Positions 1 through 9,856 of a stretch of 64,000 nt of DNA are shown one piece after another. This DNA comes from Tritrichomonas musculus. Its lineage: Eukaryota > Parabasalia > Tritrichomonadida > Tritrichomonadidae. The stretch covers positions 3,906,001 to 3,970,000 of the forward strand of contig JAPFFF010000001.1 in the NCBI GenBank assembly GCA_039105265.1, written 5' to 3'. Each line of letters opens with the position of its first letter. Within the stretch, counting starts at the first letter, position 1. The notes below the pieces were generated by a model that had not been told where the DNA came from, ran no database searches, and was given only the letters and a program-made list of their open reading frames with translations. A program made the position numbers and the translations under genes.

Positions 1-1
1 C

Positions 2-1354
2 AATCTCCCTGTTTCTCTGGTTTCAACGCTTCGTGAAAATAATGATTTAATTGACGAAACCTTCTTTCAACTTATTAAATATTCGACAAATTGCCCTGAC
101 AGAAGCATACTCGCTCAAGTTTGGAAACTTTGGATTATTTTGGGGTCTTTGTTTCCAATTTCAGACGATGCTCAACCTTATATCTTTTCATTTCTTATTA
201 GAATAGCTTATAAATGCAAAGATCCACTTGGCGATGTTCCCCGGAGCCAAAGCACTTCTTCTTTTCATGAATCAAAAACGTTACCTTCATCAGAATACGA
301 AAGCAACAATAATGCCAAAGAAATTAATCCATCAAGTAATTCATTTTATCAAGATGATCTTACTTTTATAAATTTTGCTAAATTTGTTTTCTTACGTATG
401 TTTGAAAGATCATGCAAAATTGGTTTAATTTACACCAAAGATTTACCAAAGGAAGCATTCATGAATATGCCAAAAGTAGTTCGTTTTGGTCGCTCAATGT
501 TTTCTTGCTCACTTTATGAAATAATGTTTTGCCAAAAAAGACTTTTACCAGTACTCCCAATTCCTCTTCCACTTCACCTCATTATAAAACAAATAAAGAA
601 AAATGGAGGACTTTTTACACCTGAATTTTTTGTATCAAAGAATCGTCCTGAATCAAGATCAATAGTAAATACATGGATAGAAAAACTTCCTTTCAATAAT
701 TCAATTATTGAAGATGGAGAGATCAACGAACTAGTTGGACTTTTATTTTACTTTTTATTTAATATTTCAGACCCACTTATTCCTAAATTGTCCGCTGATA
801 TGTTCATCGAAAAGTGCCAATCAAACCATCATATTGATATTCTCAACAAACTTCCTTCACTCCATGCAAATACGATAAAATATTTAATCGGATTTTTACA
901 AGAAGTGAACTCATACCAACAGTATAATCTAATGTCAAAAGAACAAATTGCTGAAATTTTCAGTAAATTCTTTGTTGAGACTCATAAAAAAACCATTGAA
1001 CCATTCAAAAGGCACACGATGAACGAATTATGCAACGGCTTTATTATTAATTGCATTGAAAAACTCGACTGCACTGATGTTTACCCATTAAATCCTGAGC
1101 TAGAACGGCGTGCAGTATTTAAAAAGAAACCACCAGAAGGCCCTGAGGCTGCAGATACTAAAACTACTCAAAATGACCAAGGTAATATGATTAAGGAACA
1201 AAATAATCAAAGCAATATGATTAACGAGCAAAACAACCAAAGTAATATTACTAAGGAGCAAAAAGACCAAAATAAAGATAAGAAAAATAAAGATAAAGAC
1301 AAAGACAAATCAAAAAAGAAATCGAGAAGAAATTCTGATAAACATAAAAAATAA
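2..1354 (+). CDS. MyTH4-RhoGAP domain protein (5' truncated by window)
   Basis: The frame is open from the first bases of the window, so the true start lies upstream; 450 residues are visible. Residues about 1-80 look like a MyTH4 domain, with a FFQLIKYSTNCP-type helix followed by a tryptophan-rich helix and FPISDDAQPYIFSFL. Residues about 185-340 match RhoGAP, including the NELVGLLFYFLFNISDPLIP helix. This architecture resembles ARHGAP39-type proteins, which act on Rho GTPases at the cytoskeleton. At the place where RhoGAPs carry the catalytic arginine finger (GIFR), this protein reads EFFVS, so GTPase stimulation is doubtful. The C-terminal 70 residues are low complexity: Asn/Gln-rich repeats with an NQSN core, then a Lys/Asp run. 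The family call is firm; catalytic activity is not. Confidence 0.82.
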   Translation, partial: NLPVSLVSTLRENNDLIDETFFQLIKYSTNCPDRSILAQVWKLWIILGSLFPISDDAQPYIFSFLIRIAYKCKDPLGDVPRSQSTSSFHESKTLPSSEYESNNNAKEINPSSNSFYQDDLTFINFAKFVFLRMFERSCKIGLIYTKDLPKEAFMNMPKVVRFGRSMFSCSLYEIMFCQKRLLPVLPIPLPLHLIIKQIKKNGGLFTPEFFVSKNRPESRSIVNTWIEKLPFNNSIIEDGEINELVGLLFYFLFNISDPLIPKLSADMFIEKCQSNHHIDILNKLPSLHANTIKYLIGFLQEVNSYQQYNLMSKEQIAEIFSKFFVETHKKTIEPFKRHTMNELCNGFIINCIEKLDCTDVYPLNPELERRAVFKKKPPEGPEAADTKTTQNDQGNMIKEQNNQSNMINEQNNQSNITKEQKDQNKDKKNKDKDKDKSKKKSRRNSDKHKK

Positions 1355-1807
1355 ATACATTCATAATGAGAAATTCAAATTAAATATGACTATAAAATGA
1401 AATCCAAAAATTTTCAATTTTCAGAGATTAATTTGAAAAGGAGTAAATCTTTTTCATAGGCCATTTATTCAAAACAGATATTGATTTAAACTATTTATAT
1501 TATGAATACCGTCATTTGACATCGTTATTATTTATTAATATCATTTTTAATATAATATATTTTACCATCTAAAGAATAAATATTTTATAATTCTTATTAT
1601 TTCATGATTTAACAAATCTTATTTTATATTTTTGTCAATATTTTTGTTTAAAAGAACCTCTTCTGAAAGATCAGATTGTAATTTTCCAAAGATCATTAAA
1701 ATATAAATAAAAAAAACATAATAAATATCAATCAAAAAGATGACATCTATGTATATATCCAAAATATATCAATCTATTTTTTATAACAACAATATCTGAT
1801 ATTATAT
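1355..1807. other. Intergenic spacer between convergent genes
   Basis: About 450 bases, strongly AT-rich, between the ends of two convergent genes. I see no open frame of note, RNA gene or repeat. It should hold the two 3' ends. Confidence 0.5.
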
Positions 1808-3256
1808 TTATAGAGCCATATAACGGAAAAAATATTTCATAGCATCAACATTATTTACAAGTCTACAATAGTAATTGCTCATGTAAACTCTCCAATATTT
1901 TGTATGGTAGATTAAAGATTGAATTCCGCATTGTGAATTATAAGCTAAAAAGATTTTGTTGGCTTCTTTTTCAACCAAATAAGGCCTTTTACCAGTTCTA
2001 AGAGATACGAGGCTGGAAAATGTTGAACGGTAAGTCAATAAACATTCATCACAGTACATAAGCATGATGATATCAGCAAAGCCACTATTATGATCCATAT
2101 CTGCTGCTCTCATTGCGTCTGTATGAACATAATCAAAATGTTTTCCGAATTCGTTCATCATATCTTGATTATCCGAAGCTAGAGCAATCTGTGTTGGCTT
2201 TTCTTTAAGAATACTTGAAATAAATGGAACAACTTTGCTCATTGTGTCTGAAATATTCCATGAATAAAATTGGCCAGCCCATTGAAATCTAAGATGCACT
2301 CCAAATAATCTGACATTAGCAGGCACATTTTTAAATAATTCTTGAATGCTTTGAAGGTATTTTTCAGGAATATTTGATATATAATTCATGATAAAGTACT
2401 GCGCGAACATTCCAAAAAATTCTTGAGCAAACAATGAAACTTTCTGGTTTTGATATATTAAGGAAGATAATGTTGTGGATTTAAATACTAAATGTGCACC
2501 AGCAATATCTGTTTCATTGAATTCAAAAGGCAAATAATTCGAAAGATCAATATGCGGAGTTCTTTCCCCGCATTTTCCAAGGCCAAGATTGGAATATCGT
2601 ACAGTTCCAGCTGGTGGATAGGTATATGGATGCTTAGAGCGACGTCGTTGTGATCCTGCTGGAACTGATGCGTCAACAGAAACAGCTCGACCTAGCATGA
2701 GCCCTAGAATGGATGCAACACATTCTTGCATTAAGCGATTTCCAATTCCACCATTCTTAGTATAAGTATGAACAAGTAATGGTGAAGAATCGTCTTTTGG
2801 CGATTTTTGAACAATTTCTTCCCATTCCAAAATTTTTCGATATGCTTTAATGATTTGACCACATTTAATTTCACTTTTACGATCAGAGCAATGAACATAT
2901 GCTCTTGACCAAGTTGGAAGGTTGAGTTTTTTAATTGCTATCTCTAACTCTGTATCATTAAAATCAATCTTATCATTAAATGGTGAAATCATGTCTCGTT
3001 CAGGGTAAATAGTTTGAGTAGGGATAGTCTGCATGAAAGATAATGGCGATAATGATATGAATTGCGATTTAAAAACAAGTCTGTTAATAATTAATAAAAT
3101 ATTCATAAAAATAGTAAAATAAATAGCGGCATTAACAGTATATGAAAGAGAAATAGCATCAATTATAGTTTTTAGTTCGATTTTTGAATCATCAGGATCA
3201 TTATTATTGATTATTTTATCTATTTTGACTTCTAATGGATGAATTTGATCCATCAT
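1808..3256 (-). CDS. Fucosyltransferase-like type II membrane glycosyltransferase
   Basis: A 482-residue protein; the first of two adjacent ATGs (3256) is taken as the start. A hydrophobic segment at about residues 35-62 suggests a type II Golgi membrane anchor. The lumenal part has the pattern of GT-B fucosyltransferases. GGIGNRL near residue 170 resembles the G-L-G-N-R-L entry motif of GT37. GVHLRFQW near 316 resembles the donor-binding H-x-R motif. ALASDN follows, and the C-terminal ADIIMLMYCDECLLTYRSTF resembles the conserved 'D..lLs.c..l..t..STF' block. The expected role is transfer of fucose from GDP-fucose to surface glycans; trichomonad surface lipophosphoglycan is known to contain fucose in some species. 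The exact GT family (GT37 versus an O-fucosyltransferase group) cannot be settled by eye. Confidence 0.6.
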   Translation of the reverse strand: MMDQIHPLEVKIDKIINNNDPDDSKIELKTIIDAISLSYTVNAAIYFTIFMNILLIINRLVFKSQFISLSPLSFMQTIPTQTIYPERDMISPFNDKIDFNDTELEIAIKKLNLPTWSRAYVHCSDRKSEIKCGQIIKAYRKILEWEEIVQKSPKDDSSPLLVHTYTKNGGIGNRLMQECVASILGLMLGRAVSVDASVPAGSQRRRSKHPYTYPPAGTVRYSNLGLGKCGERTPHIDLSNYLPFEFNETDIAGAHLVFKSTTLSSLIYQNQKVSLFAQEFFGMFAQYFIMNYISNIPEKYLQSIQELFKNVPANVRLFGVHLRFQWAGQFYSWNISDTMSKVVPFISSILKEKPTQIALASDNQDMMNEFGKHFDYVHTDAMRAADMDHNSGFADIIMLMYCDECLLTYRSTFSSLVSLRTGKRPYLVEKEANKIFLAYNSQCGIQSLIYHTKYWRVYMSNYYCRLVNNVDAMKYFFRYMAL

Positions 3257-3434
3257 CAAATTGAAAATTGAAAACTTCTCAATTTTTCAGAATTTTGAAA
3301 CAAAATAATACAAAAAGTTGTTTCAACTTTCAAAATTTGAAAAAAAATGATACTTATTCATTTCAAGGCTTAGAGAGTATCCGTCTATGATTATTATTTA
3401 TGAATCTTTGAATTTGCTATTAATTCATGATTAC

Positions 3435-3980
3435 TTAACTTAATTTAATGGTCATACATGCCAATGCTATATTGGTGTATTTATTATTCATTATCAAACC
3501 AGAGATACTTGAACAATTATAAAACGATTTATCACCTATTATATTTACTTGATATGGTATCTTTATTGTTCCTTTAAGGCTAGAGCAATCTAAAAACAAA
3601 TTAGAACTTTTTGAATTTACTTTCTCTGATATTTTTAAAGATTTAATATTATAACAATATCTAAAGGCTCCATCACCAATTGACATGACTGAATCAGGAA
3701 TAATTAAATCCCCATCTAATGACCAACATACATAAAATGCTCTATCACCAATAATTGTTACTGAGCTAGGAACAATTAACGAACCAACAACCCAAGAACA
3801 TCTTGAAAAGGTTCGTTTTGAAATTGATAACAAACAGGTTTTCGGCAGATTTAATGATTTAAAACCATTGCATCGATAAAACGCGTAATCACCACTGCAG
3901 CCCAAAAATGAACCATTACCAAGTGATTTAAGAGAATTTGATAAAGTAAAGCTTCATTTGAGTCCAGAACAATTATTAAT
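3435..3980 (-). pseudogene. Decayed BspA-like leucine-rich repeat gene
   Basis: The frame encodes about six degenerate TpLRR/LRR_5 repeats, with the typical cycle 'GDRAFYVCWSLDGDLIIPDSV' cut into units of about 23 residues. There is no ATG at the start. Reading upstream, the LRR pattern continues as INNCSGLK, is interrupted by a TGA at about 3955, and meets a second TGA at 3981. Beyond that the similarity fades. No signal peptide, transmembrane segment or cytoplasmic tail is present, unlike complete surface BspA-like proteins. I read this as a fragment of a formerly longer gene. A complete relative lies in this window at 31372-32781, but the two do not look like recent copies. Confidence 0.65.
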
Positions 3981-4515
3981 TCAATCAAAAATGGTATTTT
4001 TCTTTTGAAATTGATTTTTAAATGACTCTCACAAATTAATTGAAATTTTGATGCAAAAATAAGACATGCTTTGAAAAATAAATGCTTTCGATTTTCAAAT
4101 CATTTTCAAAATTTATGAAATATTGAATTATAATCTTATGCTTTTCCAGCATTGAGGAAGTGCACATATATTCTTTTTCATTATATAATATTTGATTGAA
4201 TGTTAATGAAAATTTTTTTTTTAAAATTAAAATTTTTTTGAAAACTGAATAATATAAACTAGATATGATAAACGCTCAATTATTCATTCAATTTTTTTTC
4301 AATTAAATAAAATTCATTTCTGATAAAATTTCAGAGCAGTTTTTTGATAATTTGCTTTTATAATCAATATTCTTAAAATTAAAATGATTTCCTCATATTA
4401 TTTACTCTATTTAATAATAATATCTTTATTATTATCATTTTTAATTATTTATAAATAATTAGCTTAGTTTTACCGCAAGAAATTTAATAATATTTTTAAA
4501 ATCTCATTATTATTT

Positions 4516-4638
4516 TTAAATAAGCTCTGAATTTTTTTTTAGAGATATAAAACGACGAGCTTTCCGATGTTTTCCATCTTCGATTTGACGTTTTATGCGT
4601 TTTTTATCTACATTCAAGCCATGATAAGTTAAAAAAAA
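4516..4638 (-). other. Short coding-like relic, unidentified
   Basis: Forty codons between a TGA and a TAA, without an ATG, with a composition quite unlike the surrounding AT-rich DNA: HGLNVDKKRIKRQ followed by a basic helix and a RRFIS end. The balanced, Arg/Lys-rich composition suggests it was once the C-terminal end of a nucleic-acid-binding protein, possibly a transposase or helix-turn-helix protein. I cannot name the family. Confidence 0.2.
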
Positions 4639-5180
4639 TCATTGCTTAAATGCTAAATTCGATTTTTTTAATAATATTTATGACAAACCTTAAATATAAA
4701 GTTTCTTTTGATGATATATAGACGTATGCTATTATATAAAAACGATATGCTCGTGGTAAGATTTGCAAATACACCAAGATTTTAAGATATGCAAAATATT
4801 AAATTGATTTTATTTTCACCAAAACCGTTTTACTTTGGCCTTTACCATCAATATAAGTATAGTATTAGGGATATTTTATTAATTACAAAATGCCAAATCC
4901 AATTCAACATTTATATAAACAAGAAAACAAGGGAAGAAAACAAAATTTACTCGGATAGTTGTAAGTTTTGATAAGACCAAAATTGAAGGATTATATTAAT
5001 TAATTGAAATTTCAATAAAAATAAAATTATTTTTTCTAATAGTTTATCTCAATTATTGGTTTCACTTCATTCATTTATACTCAGAAAAATTGTGAGAATA
5101 AATGAATATTTAAAATTTTTTTTTCTATGGAGGCTCTTATCAAAAATTCAATAGAATGAAATAAAATCATATCTAATATA

Positions 5181-5545
5181 AACTCTGTCCAAAAAAGTTC
5201 GACTTAACGTACACATAAACCGCATTTTCCACTGAAAATTGACTAAAAAAACGATAAAGTATCGAAAATTTCTTTTTTCTCTCAAAGTAATGTATTCAAT
5301 TTTTCAGAAGTTTATTTTTATAATTATCCTTTCAGCAAGCTATTTTTATACAAAGAGCCCTGGTTTTTGAAAGAAATAGCCACGCCCTTAAGAGGAATTA
5401 CAACTTTTTTTGGGACATGCGCTACTCTCAGAAAAAAGAGCTTTGGAAAAAACCTTCGAATGACCTTAAAGGTGCATGAGAAAAAAAAAATGATAATTTG
5501 AATACTCTCTCAAAATTCAATTGTCGAACATTTTTGGACAGAGTT
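5181..5545. mobile_element. MITE with Tc1/mariner-type ends
   Basis: The two ends are inverted copies beginning AACTCTGTCCAAAAA and continuing to GTTCGAC, 23 nt with one mismatch. The element is flanked on both sides by TA (5179-5180 and 5546-5547), the target-site duplication made by Tc1/mariner transposases. It is 365 bp long and has no coding capacity, so it fits a non-autonomous MITE. The inner part is more GC-balanced than the flanks and contains GGGACATGCGCTACT and CCACGCCC stretches. No autonomous partner is in the window. Confidence 0.8.
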
Positions 5546-6070
5546 TAATGGAAACTGAATCCACTTTAATAACCGAAAAGTTCTCAATAATAAATGAAAA
5601 ATCAATAATTAAAATAATTTTTATAAAAAATCTGACTTTGATGTGCACCGTTTGCACCTGTACTTGTATTCATTTTTAATTTAAGTTCTTAGAAAAAAAA
5701 GAATCATTTTCATTTTCTAGTGATTGAGTTGATATCATTTCTAATATTTTCATATGATTTCAATGGTGCCATAAAAAAAATCCAGAGCCAATTTAAATAA
5801 ATTTATAATTTAATGATTAATATTAATGCGTGCATGAATGTTATATGGAAGAAGACTTTTAGATATGAGTTCCTCATATAGGAGTAATCCTCACAAATCT
5901 GTTTCCTTTCTTTGCGAAGTTGTTAGTTGGCGTTAATGAAACTCAACGACTAGTGTTTCCACTGCTTCATCTCATAAAAAAAGGTGATGAAATAAAAATA
6001 CTAATAAGAATTTTATTCCAAAAGTAATAGCTGAAACAAGCTGCCAATGCTCATGGAAAATGTATTTGGT

Positions 6071-6126
6071 AGAGTTTTTTAATTTTTTTTTTTTTTTTTT
6101 TTTTTTTCAAATTAAAAAAAAACTCT
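6071..6126. repeat. T-tract hairpin
   Basis: AGAGTTTTTTAATTT on the left and AAATTAAAAAAAAACTCT on the right flank a run of about 25 T. The arms could fold into an AT hairpin. The ACTCTGTC at the right edge resembles the end of the MITE at 5181-5545 (AACTCTGTCC), so this may be a rearranged remnant of the same family, but the match is only 8-9 bases. Confidence 0.35.
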
Positions 6127-6221
6127 GTCTTGACTAGTCAAAAAATATAGAAACTACCTCCTCAAAATTCAAAAGAATGGAATTTTATTATTTTTTTAGT
6201 TGTTGCATTTATTTTCATGTT

Positions 6222-6689
6222 TCAAATGGTATCATTCAAATTTATTTCATCTTCAAAATTATCATTACTATCATCAATATTCATTCTATTTCTTTGTCTT
6301 AATTCTTCATTTTCCATTTCATCTATTTCATCTTGATTTTTTTGGAAATCATAGTTTATTACATCAAAAATTTCTAATATATGAGTCATTTCTTTATCAT
6401 TCAATAAATCTCGGAACTCTGGATATTTAATTACAACATTAGCTAATAAAGCAGATGAAGATAAAAACAAACTTGCAGATGCTCCAGCAGCACTGCTAAT
6501 TTTCCTAAAAAGCCAAAAGAGAAGTACGACTTGCACTGTACGAGCTCTTATATGAATATGAAATATTTTGTAAAACCCACTCCCAATTAATTTTTTTTTT
6601 TTTGGGCTTGAATTTCCATTCGAAAAGACAACACATGCCAATTTGGAAACTTTAAAAAATTTCCAAAATTTTTGAAATATGACATTCAA
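6222..6689 (-). CDS. Doubtful open frame, unidentified
   Basis: An open frame of 155 codons that starts at TTG, not ATG; the first in-frame ATG is codon 101 (6389). The last 75 residues look protein-like: a hydrophobic Ala/Ser helix, a KYPEFRDLL segment, then a strongly acidic, Asn-rich tail ending DEINLNDTI. The first 60 codons look like translated AT-rich spacer. It may be the 3' part of a damaged gene, or a short gene starting at 6389. I recognise no family. It lies head-to-head with the pseudokinase gene at 6743. Confidence 0.25.
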   Translation of the reverse strand: MNVIFQKFWKFFKVSKLACVVFSNGNSSPKKKKLIGSGFYKIFHIHIRARTVQVVLLFWLFRKISSAAGASASLFLSSSALLANVVIKYPEFRDLLNDKEMTHILEIFDVINYDFQKNQDEIDEMENEELRQRNRMNIDDSNDNFEDEINLNDTI

Positions 6690-6742
6690 AAAATAAATGC
6701 ATTTTTTTTAATCTCTCAGAAAAATTTTATTTAGATTTAGCA

Positions 6743-9346
6743 ATGGAAAACAAACCACTTACGCTAGTTAATCAAGCTCAGTACTTCATTACAAGTGAAT
6801 GGGCATTTGGAATAGATGAAGATTCAAAAAACACTGATCGATATAACATCTTTCATTTTTATAAAGGATTTAACGTTGATACATATGAAAATGTCATTCT
6901 CCAAGAAATGATTGAAAATGATCCAAACGAAAACGCCATCATTTCAAAACGTTTTTTGCGAATTATACAATTATATATTTATATTAAACCATATATTGGC
7001 ATTCCACATTTCTATGGATACTACTTTGCTCCTCGCAAAGTATTTATAGTTGAACAATTTCCAAATGGCAGTTTATCTCAATTTTACCATAAAATGAACA
7101 AAGAAAATAACGAAAAATTTAAATTACAATGGACTGACACTTTTAAATCCCAAATAACTTTTTCAATTGCCTGTACAATGATGCATCTCCACGCCTTTCA
7201 TGTTGTACACAAGTGTCTCAATGCAGACTTTATCAAATTTGATGAAGAGTTTAATGCAAAAGTGACAGATTTCGTTTATTCAAAAAGTTTATTGAAAAAT
7301 GAAAATATCACTTTTTCAAGCGATTATGATCGTCTTTATTCATCACCTGAAATTGTAAACAACAAGAAAAGTGACTCAAAATGCGATGTTTATTCATTTG
7401 GCGTGATTCTTTTGTCAATTGTTCAGGGAAACGAAGATTTTCATTTCAATGAATCTGACAATTCATTCGTCATTCCAGATGGGACTCCTTTGCTTGTGGC
7501 AAACATCATTAAGTGCTGCTTATATCCAAATCCATCGAAAAGACCTTCTTTTGCTCAAATTGTGAAAACACTTGTTGACTGTCCAAACTTGTTTCCTGAC
7601 ACCGATGAGAATGAGTACATGAACACTGTCAGCAAGTACATGGAGAATGTTCAGACATCACCACATGACAGATCTCTTTTCAGAAAGAAAACAATAAGTG
7701 ATGAAGAAAGCAGCGAATCATCACAAATGAAAGAAGACATTTCATCATCCGAAATTTCAACAAGCAACGAAAAAGTTAATCAAGACAATGATGATGAAAA
7801 ATATGAAGAAAAGATTGATGATGAAAAACATGAAACAAAGATTGATGATGAAAAACATGAAACAAAGATTGATGATGAAAAACATGAAACAAAGATTGAT
7901 GATGAAAAACATGAAACAAAGATTGATGATGAAAAACATGAAACAAAGATTGATGATGAAAAACATGAAACAAAGATTGATGATGAAAAACATGAAACAA
8001 AGATTGATGATGAAAAACATGAAACAAAGATTGATGATGAAAAACATGAAACAAAGATTGATGATGAAAAACATGAAACAAAGATTGATGATGAAAAACA
8101 TGAAGAAAAGATTGATGATGAAAAACATGAAGAAAAGATTGATGATGAAAGTCATGAAGAAAAAATTGATGATGAAAGTCATGAAGAAAAAATTGATGAT
8201 GAAAGTCATGAAGAAAAAATTGATGATGAAAAACATGAAACAAAGATTGATGATGACAGTAAAAGCAATAATAAAGAAGAAGTAATGTGGAATGATTCAT
8301 CTGATGATGAAGTTATTGACACTTTTTCGAAGTCAAAAAGTTATTCATTTATTGAAGATACACATTTGAAAGACATTCTGAAGAAAGCGAAGGACGGAGA
8401 CACATATGCGATGGTTCGAGCCGGCCGTTACATACAGAAAGGCCTTCACGGCGCCAAGATTGACACAGCTGAATCATTCAATCTTTTCAAATCAGCAGCC
8501 GAGAAAGGCAACACAATCGGCCTATTCAATTATGCGACATGCAAGAAAAGAGGAATCGGCACTGAAATCGACATTGACGAAGCCTTCAGATCCATGAGAG
8601 AGGCGGCGCAACCAGAGAGGAACAACATCATGGCAATGCGAACATACGCAGACTGGCTTCTTGACAGCAACGCGGACGAAGCTCTTCAATATTACTTGTG
8701 TGCAATGAGAAAAGGCGATGCACATTCGGCTTACATGGCGGCACATTTGCTGAGCCAGAAGGGAGATATCGACCAGGCAAAGAGACTCTATTTGGAGGCT
8801 GCTGAAAATGGAATTCTCATTGCAATGAACGATTATTCGTTCTTGATGATGAAAAGTCCATCCACATTCAAGGAAGGCTTCCTTTGCCTGAAGCAAAATG
8901 CGGCCAGATTTTGTCCTGAATCCAACTATAATTTGGCAATGATAGAATTGAATGGTTTATATAATACAAAAGTTGATTTGATTAGTGCAGCTGATCATTT
9001 TAAAGTGGCTGCAAATTTGAACCATCCAAAAGGTTGCTATTATTACGCAAATATGCTTGCTAATGGAGACGGAAAGGTTAAGAAAAATGTAAAAAAAGCT
9101 GCAGATTATTATAATAAGGCGGCAAAATTGGGAGTCACAGATGCAATGGTAAAATTAGCTTTGTTGCTGCAGAAAGATGAAGCTGATGGCATTAAACAAA
9201 ATTTAATGAAAGCTGCACAATTATTAAAAACTGCTGCTGACAAAGGAAACAAACTGGCAATGAAAAAATATGCTGAATGCTTAATTGAAGGAAAAGGAGT
9301 AGAAATTGATCTAGAATTGGCAGAAAGATATACAGACAAGTTTTAA
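6743..9346 (+). CDS. TKL-like pseudokinase with 9-residue repeats and Sel1 repeats
   Basis: An 867-residue protein with three parts. Residues about 15-290 follow a TKL-type kinase fold: KCDVYSFGVILLSIVQG and a KRPSFAQIV C-lobe helix are clear. The catalytic loop, however, reads HKCLNADF instead of HRDxxxxN, the metal motif is DFV, and no VAIK lysine is visible, so it is probably catalytically dead. Residues about 349-502 are some 17 copies of a charged nonapeptide (DDEKHETKI and variants). Residues about 545-867 hold nine Sel1-like repeats, recognised by the 'A....A......G' helices and AA-ending units such as KKAADYYNKAA. Kinase plus Sel1 fusions are a large family in trichomonads; Sel1 solenoids bind partner proteins, so a scaffold role is likely. 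Confidence 0.85.
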   Translation: MENKPLTLVNQAQYFITSEWAFGIDEDSKNTDRYNIFHFYKGFNVDTYENVILQEMIENDPNENAIISKRFLRIIQLYIYIKPYIGIPHFYGYYFAPRKVFIVEQFPNGSLSQFYHKMNKENNEKFKLQWTDTFKSQITFSIACTMMHLHAFHVVHKCLNADFIKFDEEFNAKVTDFVYSKSLLKNENITFSSDYDRLYSSPEIVNNKKSDSKCDVYSFGVILLSIVQGNEDFHFNESDNSFVIPDGTPLLVANIIKCCLYPNPSKRPSFAQIVKTLVDCPNLFPDTDENEYMNTVSKYMENVQTSPHDRSLFRKKTISDEESSESSQMKEDISSSEISTSNEKVNQDNDDEKYEEKIDDEKHETKIDDEKHETKIDDEKHETKIDDEKHETKIDDEKHETKIDDEKHETKIDDEKHETKIDDEKHETKIDDEKHETKIDDEKHETKIDDEKHEEKIDDEKHEEKIDDESHEEKIDDESHEEKIDDESHEEKIDDEKHETKIDDDSKSNNKEEVMWNDSSDDEVIDTFSKSKSYSFIEDTHLKDILKKAKDGDTYAMVRAGRYIQKGLHGAKIDTAESFNLFKSAAEKGNTIGLFNYATCKKRGIGTEIDIDEAFRSMREAAQPERNNIMAMRTYADWLLDSNADEALQYYLCAMRKGDAHSAYMAAHLLSQKGDIDQAKRLYLEAAENGILIAMNDYSFLMMKSPSTFKEGFLCLKQNAARFCPESNYNLAMIELNGLYNTKVDLISAADHFKVAANLNHPKGCYYYANMLANGDGKVKKNVKKAADYYNKAAKLGVTDAMVKLALLLQKDEADGIKQNLMKAAQLLKTAADKGNKLAMKKYAECLIEGKGVEIDLELAERYTDKF
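7788..8250 (+). repeat. 27-bp coding minisatellite
   Basis: About 17 tandem copies of a 27-bp unit (gatgatgaaaaacatgaaac and onward) inside the pseudokinase gene. Because 27 is a multiple of three, the reading frame is kept and other frames also stay open, which creates long meaningless frames on both strands. The central ten copies are nearly identical at the base level. The 3' copies carry two variants (HEEK, then ESHEEK), which points to recent expansion from the middle of the array. Confidence 0.95.
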
Positions 9347-9856
9347 TTCATTGTAATTATTTTTTTTTTTTTAAAGTAATGATATTTTTTTTTTGAGGAA
9401 AATATTTTCTTCTCTTTATTTTCTTCAGAAAAGTTAATATAAGATTTATTGTTGATATTTCAATAGGATGGTTTTTAGACGGATTTGTTTTTATGTAAAC
9501 AAAAAAACCTTTGAAAATTTCAATGCCATCTATTTAAAAAGATTGAATTGCTATTCTCAAAAGTTATTTTGAAAATAAAATAAATCATGTTCATATTCTT
9601 TTTAATAATAAAACTACTATAATTACACAATAAAAAAAGTTATCCTGAAAATAAAAAATAAAACAATATTTTGTTTTGAATAGAAAAATTCAATCGAATA
9701 AATTTTCTTTCTATCGAATTGACAGATAACATAAAATATTTAACACAAAATAAAATAATTAAGGTTTTTTGAATGTATTATATTTTTATTAATTCAATGT
9801 TATTGAAATAAATAAAACCTTTAAATTGATTTCCTCTTTTATATCATTATATTTAT
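9347..9856. other. Intergenic spacer with kinase promoter
   Basis: About 510 bases of AT-rich DNA with T runs and no frame worth reporting. The 3' end holds TCATTATATTTATATG directly before the kinase ATG; the TCATTATA part fits the trichomonad initiator pattern TCA(Y)(W). Confidence 0.5.

Larger units (their letters stand above)
3981..6221. other. Gene-poor region with relics and a MITE
   Basis: There is no intact gene in 2.2 kb. Contents that can be named: a 40-codon coding-like patch on the minus strand (4516-4638), a MITE (5181-5545), and a T-tract hairpin (6071-6126). A patch near 5820-5930 reads on the minus strand as QLRKERKQICEDYSYMR and onward, which looks coding-like but is closed by stops on both sides. 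The rest is A/T-run-rich DNA. The region has the look of eroded gene copies plus small transposon remains. Confidence 0.5.

Noticed and set aside
4789-4971. A 60-codon plus-strand frame
   Set aside because: Low-complexity AT translation with no homology signal and no promoter element.
7757-8300. Long open frames on both strands over the pseudokinase repeat
   Set aside because: They are produced by a 27-bp repeat whose length is a multiple of three; the translations are monotonous and belong to other frames of a real gene.
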